A DNA stretch of 25,522 nt, taken from positions 1 to 25,522 of the forward strand of contig JBDSHZ010000148.1 in NCBI GenBank assembly GCA_039918235.1, in the 5' to 3' direction. Source of the stretch: Pseudopedobacter sp039918235 (GTDB taxonomy: Bacteria; Bacteroidota; Bacteroidia; Sphingobacteriales; Sphingobacteriaceae). Position numbers and translations under genes: made by a program. Of the stretch, positions 17,990-24,355 are shown piece after piece; position 1 is the first letter of the stretch, and every line of letters starts with the position of its first letter. The notes below the pieces were generated by a model. That model saw only the letters and a program-made list of their open reading frames with translations. It made no database searches and was not told where the DNA came from.

Positions 17990-20041
17990 TTATTTTTTAT
18001 TTTTTAAATAATTGTAGCTGTCTATTTGTGTACGATAAGGGATTCTGATCTTTGTTTTTCGGTATTTGTTGTTATTAAGAGCGTTTATTTCTCTGGCTTT
18101 GGTATTATCCATCATCTGGATATCCAGTAAATCCCTAATTTCCTGACGGATTTCCGGATCATAAATAGGAAAACCAACTTCAATCCGGTGATCCAGATTT
18201 CTGGTCATCAAATCGGCAGAAAGCAAATAAATTTCTTCATTTTCACCGTTGGCAAATACCCAGATTCGGGCATGCTCTAAAAATTTATCTATGATAGAAA
18301 TCACCTCTATATTTTCACTAAAACCTTCTTTTCCTGGCACAAGGCAACACATTCCCCTGATGATCAACTTAATCACCACGCCAGCATTACTGGCATCATA
18401 TAATTTTTTAATCGTCTGCTCATCAGCCAGAGAGTTCATTTTTAATATCATGTAAGCCTTTTTTCCGGCTTTAGCATTTTTGATTTCTCTGTCTATAAAA
18501 GAGAAAAGTTTTTTTCTGGTTTCTAAAGGTGATACAATCAAATGTTTATATCCTTTAGAAATGTTTTTCTTTTCAATATTCATAAAGAGCTTATTCAGCT
18601 CATTTGTGATTCTTGGATCTGCGGTAAATAAACTGTGGTCACAATAAATCCTCGCTGTTTTCTCGTTAAAATTCCCTGTTGCTAAATTGGCGTAGAAAGT
18701 TTTCTTTCCTTTTTCCATTCGGGTGACCATACATATTTTGGTATGTACTTTATAACCCGTAATGCCATAATTTACTTTTATCCCTTCTTCTTCTAATCGG
18801 TTAGTCCAATAAATATTAGCCTGTTCATCAAACCTTGCTTTTAGTTCTACCAAACAAATTACTTTTTTACCGTTTCTTGCTGCATTGATCAGGGCGTTTA
18901 CAATTCTTGAATTTTGCGCTAAACGGTAAAGTGTAATATGGATACTGATTACTCTCGGGTCAATAGCGGCTTCTCTTAAAAAGTGGATGATATAATCAAA
19001 GGACTGGTACGGAAGATTGATCAGGTAATCCCGTTTCTTGATCAATTCCAACATCCCTTTGTAAATACTGAGGTCTTTAACTGGCAATGGAACAATTTTT
19101 TTGTATTCCAGGTAATCTTCCCCAACATTAGGGAAATTTATAAAATCTTTAAAATTGTGGTATTTATTTCCGGGAATTAAACTTTCAGAATGAAGGTCTA
19201 ATTTTGATACTACCGTATTTAGCATGTCTATAGGCATGGCACTATCGTATAGCAATCGCATAGGTTTACCTTTCTTTCTTTTCTGCAAACTCTTGCTTAA
19301 AGCCTCAATAAACTTATCGCTCACATTTTTATCCAAGTCTAGCTCCGCATCTCTAGTCACTTGAATAGAGTAGGTTTCTATCTCCGCATAATCAAAAACA
19401 AAGAAAATCTCATCTAAACTATACCTAATGATATCATCCAAAAGAATAATGAATTTTAGATTATTGGTTTCAGGAAGGACTAAAAAACGTTCAAGACTAT
19501 CAGGTATTTCAATGAGTGCATATTTAATCTTTGTTTTTTTCTGACTGTTGGTCAGTTTTACTAAAAAATAAATTACTCGGTCTCTTAATTCAGGAAAAGG
19601 CTGATTATCATCTATAATAATTGGAACAATGGTAGATAAAATTTTATCCCTAAAATATTTTTTGACAAACTGCCCTCTGCTTACGTTGAGTTGATGTTCA
19701 TTTAAAATGAAAATCTTGTTTGCAGCAAGCTCTTTAATAATTTCTTCATAAAGCAGGTTAAATTTCTTTTCCTGCCTTACTACAATGTTTTTTACTTGAT
19801 TAAGAATTTTCTTAGGATTATAACCTAATTCTTCTTTTACCTTGCTTACCACAGTCACCAATCTATTAATGGTGGCTACCCTAACCCTATAAAACTCATC
19901 TAGGTTGCTGGAGAAAATAGCTAAAAAGCGGATCCGTTCTATCAAAGGAACTGATTTATCTGCCGCTTCTTGCAAAACCCTATCGTTAAAATAAAGCCAG
20001 CTTATTTCTCTGTTAATTAAAGGAGTTTTTTCTTGATTCAT
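17990..20041 (-). CDS. ppk1: polyphosphate kinase 1
   Basis: A 683-residue enzyme of usual Ppk1 length with all four domains: N-terminal REISWLYFNDRVLQEA and FLAIFSSNLDEFYRVR; middle domain with DDNQPFPEL; and two phospholipase-D-like C domains. The phospho-acceptor His433 is in YKVHTKI, followed by ANLATGNFNEKTARIYCDHS; a second conserved His590 is in FLEHARIWVF, followed by LLSADLMTRNLDHRIEVGFP. It reversibly builds inorganic polyphosphate from the gamma-phosphate of ATP, at the membrane or in the cytosol. First gene of the ppk1-ppx-sulfurtransferase operon; its leader begins right after the terminator of the lysine-rich protein gene. Confidence 0.97.
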   Translation of the reverse strand: MNQEKTPLINREISWLYFNDRVLQEAADKSVPLIERIRFLAIFSSNLDEFYRVRVATINRLVTVVSKVKEELGYNPKKILNQVKNIVVRQEKKFNLLYEEIIKELAANKIFILNEHQLNVSRGQFVKKYFRDKILSTIVPIIIDDNQPFPELRDRVIYFLVKLTNSQKKTKIKYALIEIPDSLERFLVLPETNNLKFIILLDDIIRYSLDEIFFVFDYAEIETYSIQVTRDAELDLDKNVSDKFIEALSKSLQKRKKGKPMRLLYDSAMPIDMLNTVVSKLDLHSESLIPGNKYHNFKDFINFPNVGEDYLEYKKIVPLPVKDLSIYKGMLELIKKRDYLINLPYQSFDYIIHFLREAAIDPRVISIHITLYRLAQNSRIVNALINAARNGKKVICLVELKARFDEQANIYWTNRLEEEGIKVNYGITGYKVHTKICMVTRMEKGKKTFYANLATGNFNEKTARIYCDHSLFTADPRITNELNKLFMNIEKKNISKGYKHLIVSPLETRKKLFSFIDREIKNAKAGKKAYMILKMNSLADEQTIKKLYDASNAGVVIKLIIRGMCCLVPGKEGFSENIEVISIIDKFLEHARIWVFANGENEEIYLLSADLMTRNLDHRIEVGFPIYDPEIRQEIRDLLDIQMMDNTKAREINALNNNKYRKTKIRIPYRTQIDSYNYLKNKK

Positions 20042-20042
20042 T

Positions 20043-20079
20043 GTTATAAAAAGAAATCCCGAGCGTTTACGCCCGGGAT
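20043..20079 (-). terminator. rho-independent terminator after the lysine-rich protein gene
   Basis: Ten-base-pair stem (20056-20065 with 20070-20079, ATCCCGRGCG type, one G-U pair on the minus-strand RNA) around a TAAA tetraloop, followed on the minus strand by a T-rich tail (TTTCTTTTTA). It lies 57 nt after the upstream stop and only 2 nt before the ppk1 start, so ppk1 must be transcribed through it or from a promoter very close by. Confidence 0.85.
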
Positions 20080-20136
20080 CAAAACTGCAAATTATTTTGT
20101 TAAATAAATATTAAATTAAGGTTAACTGACTTGATT

Positions 20137-21027
20137 CTAACCTCTCTTATATTTGTTAGCAGGCCCGGCCTGATGTGGTAAATCTGTATTATGTGGCTTA
20201 GGATCTGATTTTGGAATTGGACTAGATACACTGTGTTTCGCCGGATTAACCGAAGGAGTTTCTGGATGTGCAGGAGTTGTTGTAGAACCTTCTACTTTTT
20301 CTTCCTGTTTTTCTTCGGTTACTGGTTTTGCCTTAGCTTTTGGAGCAATCCTTTTAGCAGGTGCAGCTTTAGCAGCAACAGGACTTTTAGCTGTTGTTGC
20401 TGTACTCGTTGTCTTTTTTACAGGTGCTTTTCTTGCTGGAGTTGCAGCTGTTTTTGAAACTACGGGTTTACTAGCAGCTGTTGTTTTTCTAACTGGTGCT
20501 TTTTTAACAGGAACACTAGTTGTTTTTGTAGTTGTGCTTTTTGGAGCGGCGGTAGTTGCCTTTTTTACTGGAGCTTTTCTTTTTGGTGAAGCTACAGGTG
20601 ATTTAATGACAGAACTTACCGATTTAACAGAGGTTACCTTTTTAACAACAGGCTCTATTTCTTTTTTTACCGTTTTCTTTATTGATTTTGCTGTGTCCAC
20701 TACTTTCTTAGTAGCTTTCTTTAATTCTTTTTTTGATTTGTCAAGATCTTTCTTAGTTACTTTTTTAGCTTTTTTAACATCCTTCTTCACCTCAGCTTTT
20801 GTACTGCTGATTTTATCACTAATTGTCTTTTTAACATCTTTTATTTTTACAGCTAATTTTTTAGAAAGAATTTTGCTGGCTTTTTTTATTTCATCTCCAA
20901 TATCTTCCGCGTCATGACCTAAACTTTTGACAAAATCTTTGATCTTAGAAGTCAAGTTTATCTCAAGTTCATTTTTAACCTTTTTTTTGACATCTTTTTT
21001 TATAGTTTTAGCTTTTGAAGATTTCAT
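20137..21027 (-). CDS. lysine/alanine-rich histone H1-like protein
   Basis: A 296-residue, extremely basic protein of two halves. Residues 1-125 are Lys-rich but charge-patterned and amphipathic (DFVKSLGHDAEDIGDEIKKA, ISDKISSTKAEVKKDVKKAK), like LEA or apolipoprotein-type helices. Residues 145-230 are a low-complexity tail with repeated APVKKATT / APVRKTTA / APVKKTTS units (three clear copies) plus AAPAK, resembling eukaryotic H1 tails and bacterial H1-like proteins. The end (230-296) is acidic then Pro/His-rich and closes with NKYKRG. No signal peptide. It probably binds nucleic acid or another polyanion by charge; no enzyme motif is seen. It is divergent from yajQ (72-nt gap), has its own terminator, and stands directly upstream of ppk1. 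Confidence 0.75.
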   Translation of the reverse strand: MKSSKAKTIKKDVKKKVKNELEINLTSKIKDFVKSLGHDAEDIGDEIKKASKILSKKLAVKIKDVKKTISDKISSTKAEVKKDVKKAKKVTKKDLDKSKKELKKATKKVVDTAKSIKKTVKKEIEPVVKKVTSVKSVSSVIKSPVASPKRKAPVKKATTAAPKSTTTKTTSVPVKKAPVRKTTAASKPVVSKTAATPARKAPVKKTTSTATTAKSPVAAKAAPAKRIAPKAKAKPVTEEKQEEKVEGSTTTPAHPETPSVNPAKHSVSSPIPKSDPKPHNTDLPHQAGPANKYKRG

Positions 21028-21099
21028 GTTTTCTTTGTTTTAAATTAATTCTTTTAAATGTATCTTTAATTATTCTTATCTACAAATAATATTCCAATT

Positions 21100-21594
21100 A
21101 TGCCATCATTTGATATTGTAAGTAAAATTGACGCTCAAACCCTTGATAATGCTATCAATAACGCGAAAAAAGAAATTTTAAACCGTTATGATTTTCATGA
21201 TTCTAAAAGTACAGTTGAGCTAGATAAAAAGACAAATGACCTAACCATTATTACTGAAAATGATATGAGGCTAAAGGCCATCTCTGATGCGATTATTTCC
21301 AGATTTGTAAAACAGCACCTAGATCCAAAGGCATTAGATTTTGAAAAGCCCTTTTACAGTATTACCGGAAACATGATTAGAAAAGACATTAAAGTGAAGG
21401 AAGGTTTGGATAAAGAAGTTGCTAAAAAGATTGTGAAGAAAATTAAAGACGCTGGTTTAAAAGTACAGGCAGCTATTATGGATGACCAAGTGAGGGTAAC
21501 CAGTAAAAAAATAGACGATCTCCAATCAGTGATCAGCTTTTGCAGAGGCGAAAATTTTGAGCAACCTCTGCAATACATCAATATGCGGAATTAA
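21100..21594 (+). CDS. yajQ: YajQ-family nucleotide-binding protein
   Basis: A 164-residue protein of standard YajQ length: N-terminal MPSFDIVSKIDAQTLDNAIN, RYDFHDSKSTVELD, DMRLKAISDAI, the central YSITGNMIRKDIKVKEGLDK, and the C-terminal VRVTSKKIDDLQSVISFCRG and QPLQYINMRN, all family hallmarks. The fold is two ferredoxin-like domains; homologues have been described as binding cyclic di-GMP or other nucleotides/RNA. Cytosolic. Single gene on the plus strand; its TAA (21592-21594) overlaps the convergent gene's stop. Confidence 0.95.
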   Translation: MPSFDIVSKIDAQTLDNAINNAKKEILNRYDFHDSKSTVELDKKTNDLTIITENDMRLKAISDAIISRFVKQHLDPKALDFEKPFYSITGNMIRKDIKVKEGLDKEVAKKIVKKIKDAGLKVQAAIMDDQVRVTSKKIDDLQSVISFCRGENFEQPLQYINMRN

Positions 21595-22895
21595 TTAAAT
21601 TCTCTTTCTTCAATGTCCTCTATATCCAGAATATATTTGTTCAGGATCAAAAAATCGAACAAAGGTTTTGCTTCCGGAGAAACGACTAAATTTTTTGTAG
21701 TCACCATTGTTTTATTCTTAATGTCTCTAAAAGGATAAGTCAACAGCTTTACATTTCCACTAAATAAATCACTGATATAAGCTAAAAGCTCATTTGCATA
21801 ATTTGAGCTATAGTTTTCTGAAAGAAAAATATGCTTAAGGTTGGCAATATTGGTGGTAATGCCCACACTTTTTGGTTTACATTTAGAAAGGTACTTTGCC
21901 AATTTATGGTGACGGTTGAAATTAGAAATAATAACGGCATGTCCCATTTCCATAATTTCTGAAGCTCTTTTAGAAACCCTATTCAGCAATTCAAGGTCGT
22001 TATTTTCAGCCTTCTCCATCATATTGTTCAAGGTGAGCTCGGCCATGGTAATCAGTTCCGAATCGTTAATTTCCATGTACGTTTTGTACTGGGCAACTGC
22101 ATGGTCAAAAAGTTCGAAATCAGGTTTTGCTTTTTGGTTAAACCTGGTTCTTAAAATCATGATGTGTTGCTTATACATGTAATCCTTTGCTTGTATCACT
22201 CCTACTACAGGAACAAATATAGCCGCACTTGAAAAGCCTTTTTGAATCAGGAATAGATTAACCAATACCTCACTTACCTCCTCAAAAGCAGGACCTTTTA
22301 CGCTGATTAAATCTATTTCTACAGAACCTTGGCTTAAATTATCAGCTAAAGACTCAATCATCGCCCTAGGATCCTTATGATGATAAAATGCCGCATAAAC
22401 TAAATTTACGCCCAAAATTCCCAATACATTTTGTTGTAAAGTGGCGTCACTGTCTAAAAGCCTAACATGAAAGATGATCTCATTTGCTGGCCCATTAGGC
22501 GCTAACTGAAATTTGATGCCTAACCAACCATGAGGGTCGTTAGATTTATTATAATTTAACGTTGTTACGGTATCGGCAAAAGAGAAAAAAGTTCTAGATT
22601 GATATTCCAGCGCTGATAAACGTTCGCCTAATAAAGCAAACTCATGATCCAGCATTTTCTCCAACCTGGATTTTGAAACATATCTACCAGACTCTTCTAA
22701 ACCGTAAATTTCATTACTAAAAGTCATGTCATAGGCCGACATTGTTTTGGCAATGGTGCCTGAAGCAGCTCCTGCCGTAAAGAAATTTCTGGCTACCTCC
22801 TGCCCTGCCCCAATCTCTGCAAAAGTGCCATAAACATTCTGGTCAAGATTAATTGTTAAAGCTTTACGGCGGGTATCCAGTATTTCTAATATCAT
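21591..22895 (-). CDS. conserved cytosolic protein of unknown function
   Basis: A 434-residue protein with a strongly patterned N-terminus: KALTINLDQNVYGTFAEIGA, GQEVARNFFTAGAASGTIAK, TMSAYDMTFSNEIYG, RYVSKSRLEKMLDHE. I recall this N-terminus from a widespread bacterial family that automatic pipelines label inconsistently (for example as TonB-dependent receptor or nucleotide adenylyltransferase); the sequence supports neither, as there is no signal peptide, no barrel and no HxGH motif. Other segments: FFSFADTVTTLNY, HGWLGIKFQL, NVLGILGVNLVYAAFYHHKD, MVTTKNLVVSPEAKPLFDFL. It appears single-copy and intact. The stop codon TTA/TAA at 21591-21594 is shared between this gene and yajQ. Upstream is a terminator belonging to the hsp20 gene, so it has its own promoter. 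Confidence 0.8.
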   Translation of the reverse strand: MILEILDTRRKALTINLDQNVYGTFAEIGAGQEVARNFFTAGAASGTIAKTMSAYDMTFSNEIYGLEESGRYVSKSRLEKMLDHEFALLGERLSALEYQSRTFFSFADTVTTLNYNKSNDPHGWLGIKFQLAPNGPANEIIFHVRLLDSDATLQQNVLGILGVNLVYAAFYHHKDPRAMIESLADNLSQGSVEIDLISVKGPAFEEVSEVLVNLFLIQKGFSSAAIFVPVVGVIQAKDYMYKQHIMILRTRFNQKAKPDFELFDHAVAQYKTYMEINDSELITMAELTLNNMMEKAENNDLELLNRVSKRASEIMEMGHAVIISNFNRHHKLAKYLSKCKPKSVGITTNIANLKHIFLSENYSSNYANELLAYISDLFSGNVKLLTYPFRDIKNKTMVTTKNLVVSPEAKPLFDFLILNKYILDIEDIEEREFN

Positions 22896-22929
22896 GGTTA
22901 CAAATGTAAAAAATATTGCTCAGCTATTT

Positions 22930-22964
22930 AAAAAAGCAATCCCGACTTTCTAAAAAGCCGGGAT
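22930..22964 (-). terminator. rho-independent terminator downstream of hsp20
   Basis: A hairpin spanning 22939-22964 (ATCCCG-G-CTTT type stem, 11 pairs including one G-U on the minus-strand RNA) is followed on the minus strand by a TTTTTT tail (22930-22935). It lies about 130 nt after the hsp20 stop and 35 nt before the next minus-strand gene. Confidence 0.75.
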
Positions 22965-23059
22965 GCCCAATTTTAACTAGAAACCTATGAAAAAATTCTT
23001 AAATAGATAATGCATAATCATCAATTGCACAAGGCCTTCCTAATTTTCAATCATCAGAT

Positions 23060-23094
23060 TTTTAGCTTTTAGCTTTGTGCATTTTGCTTTCAGC
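23060..23094. repeat. five tandem 7-bp units, imperfect
   Basis: On the plus strand TTTTAGC, TTTTAGC, TTTGTGC, ATTTTGC and TTTCAGC lie head to tail at 23060-23094, two bases from the hsp20 stop codon. On the minus strand the unit reads GCTAAAA. The first two copies are identical; the others keep the GC and T-run every seven bases. Similar AAAAGCT-type heptamers are, from memory, common between genes in Bacteroidota. Confidence 0.6.
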
Positions 23095-23096
23095 AA

Positions 23097-23534
23097 TTAT
23101 TTAACAGCTATTTCTCTAGTCTGCAGTTTTGCTTCTTCTTTTTTAGCGATGTCAATTTTCAATATACCATCAATATAAGTTGCATCAATGTTAGCATAAT
23201 CTACCAAATCTGGTAAGTTGAATGATCTAGTGAATGTTGAATAGTTAAATTCTTTTCTATTGATCTTCAAGTTTTCAGTGCTATTTTCTGATTTTTTTTC
23301 AGAAGAAATAATCAATACATCCTTATCCAATGCAATTTTAAAGTCTTCCTTCTTTAAGCCCGGTGCAGCTAATTCTATATGAAAGTGATCAACACTTTCT
23401 GAAATGTTAACTGCTGGCACTTTAAAAATAGATTTGTCATTTACAAAGCCCTCTTTTAAATAAGAATCAAATAATTCGTTAAAAGTGTTGTAGTTTGTTG
23501 ATGGTCTGTTTTCTTTAAATTTTACTAAAGTCAT
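23097..23534 (-). CDS. small heat-shock protein, Hsp20/alpha-crystallin family
   Basis: A 145-residue chaperone. The alpha-crystallin domain covers about residues 38-132: VPAVNISESVDHFHIELAAP, GLKKEDFKIALDKDVLIISS, FTRSFNLPDLVDYANIDATY and the signature A-x4-G-x-L as ATYIDGILKIDI. The N-terminal arm (STNYNTFNELFDSYL) is typical of the Bacteroidota class. There is no clear C-terminal I-x-I/V motif apart from EIAVK. It binds unfolding proteins without ATP in the cytosol. The gene has a consensus Shine-Dalgarno sequence, rare in this phylum, and a divergent upstream region with two inverted repeats, both consistent with strong inducible expression. Confidence 0.95.
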   Translation of the reverse strand: MTLVKFKENRPSTNYNTFNELFDSYLKEGFVNDKSIFKVPAVNISESVDHFHIELAAPGLKKEDFKIALDKDVLIISSEKKSENSTENLKINRKEFNYSTFTRSFNLPDLVDYANIDATYIDGILKIDIAKKEEAKLQTREIAVK

Positions 23535-23541
23535 TTTATAT

Positions 23542-23547
23542 CCTCCT
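23542..23547 (-). promoter_or_regulatory. consensus Shine-Dalgarno of hsp20
   Basis: AGGAGG on the minus strand, 7 nt before the hsp20 ATG (23532-23534). Bacteroidota mostly initiate without such a sequence, and no other gene start I checked in this window shows one, so it fixes this start and implies unusually strong initiation. Confidence 0.85.
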
Positions 23548-23580
23548 AATTATATTTATTGTTTTAATTTATATTTGTTC

Positions 23581-23608
23581 TTTATCAACTGAAATACCAA
23601 TTGATAAA
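23581..23608. promoter_or_regulatory. inverted repeat TTTATCAA-N12-TTGATAAA in divergent promoter region
   Basis: Perfect 8-bp arms (23581-23588 and 23601-23608) separated by 12 bp, located 47-74 bp upstream of the hsp20 start and 64-91 bp upstream of the thioesterase start. Symmetry and position suggest an operator for one or both genes; the regulator is not identified. Confidence 0.45.
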
Positions 23609-23621
23609 ATCTAAAGTTTAA

Positions 23622-23636
23622 AAGACATTTTGTCTT
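23622..23636. promoter_or_regulatory. inverted repeat AAGACA-TTT-TGTCTT in divergent promoter region
   Basis: Perfect 6-bp arms around a 3-bp centre, 88-102 bp upstream of hsp20 and 36-50 bp upstream of the thioesterase ATG. It could be a stress-regulator site or overlap the thioesterase promoter. Only the symmetry is observed. Confidence 0.45.
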
Positions 23637-23671
23637 GTTTGTAGTTTTATTAATGACATAATTACCGATTA

Positions 23672-24121
23672 ATGGATTTGACCCTGATATTAAAGCAGTT
23701 TAAATATAAAACAGAGATTCCAATTAGGTTCTCTGATATGGATATGTTTGGCCACGCCAATAATGCTGTTTACCTTACCTACTTTGAGCAGGCCCGCTCT
23801 AATTACTGGAAAGAAATCATCAATTGGGATTGGAAAAAGACTGGGGTAATCATTGCTAAAGCAGAGATTGATTATGTAAAACCTATTTTGAATGACGAAA
23901 AAATATTCGCTTATGTAAAAACCAGCAGGTTAGGCAACAGCAGTTGGGACATAGAATATGTTTTGGTTTGTATGGAGGATGATGGAACAGAAACCTTGCG
24001 TACCAAAGGAAAAACTGTTCAGGTAGCCATAGATTATGAAAGCAAAAAACCTACGCCTATCCCAAAATCAGAAAGAGATTTAATGAAAAGTTATGATAAC
24101 ATCTGGTTAAATGAGATTTAA
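23672..24121 (+). CDS. acyl-CoA thioesterase, hot-dog fold, YbgC/4HBT family
   Basis: A 149-residue single hot-dog domain. The active-site segment is IRFSDMDMFGHANNAVYLTY followed by FEQAR; Asp24 corresponds to the catalytic Asp of 4-hydroxybenzoyl-CoA thioesterase. The following KAEIDYVKPI, TSRLGNSSWDIEYVL and KTVQVAIDYESKKPTPIP match the remaining strands of the family. It hydrolyses acyl-CoA thioesters in the cytosol; chain-length preference cannot be read. The gene is divergent from hsp20 (137-nt gap) and stands alone on the plus strand. Confidence 0.93.
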   Translation: MDLTLILKQFKYKTEIPIRFSDMDMFGHANNAVYLTYFEQARSNYWKEIINWDWKKTGVIIAKAEIDYVKPILNDEKIFAYVKTSRLGNSSWDIEYVLVCMEDDGTETLRTKGKTVQVAIDYESKKPTPIPKSERDLMKSYDNIWLNEI

Positions 24122-24171
24122 CCGCTATTAAGATAATGGTGAAACTTATTTCATAAAAACTATAATTTCAT

Positions 24172-24342
24172 CTAATAAGAGCCTTTAGGCAATTTATTCT
24201 TTTGACCTGTAATGTTTTTGTTAAATAGATGAAGAATTCCTTCTTTAGGTCCCTTCAAAGAATATAATTGTCCCTTTCTATGATGCCATTGCTGATATTG
24301 GAAGAAATGGTTGCACTTTTGCTGTAATCTTGATAAAGAATT
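24172..24342 (-). other. 57-codon open frame without start codon in the 234-nt gap
   Basis: Between the thioesterase and the kinase, the minus strand is open for 57 codons (SRLQQKCNHFFQYQQWHHRK, LYSLKGPKEGILHLFNKN, ending TGQKNKLPKGSY) bounded by stops and without ATG. Amino-acid usage looks protein-like, but the plus strand also has a stop-free stretch here, so it may be a gene fragment or chance. No terminator or RNA gene is evident in the gap. Confidence 0.2.
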
Positions 24343-24355
24343 TTAAGCAACAAAA

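Noticed and set aside
20233..20917. Plus-strand ORFs rich in Cys, Phe, Ser and Arg
   Set aside because: They are the complement of the low-complexity Lys/Ala codons of the H1-like gene; their composition is a direct artefact of that.
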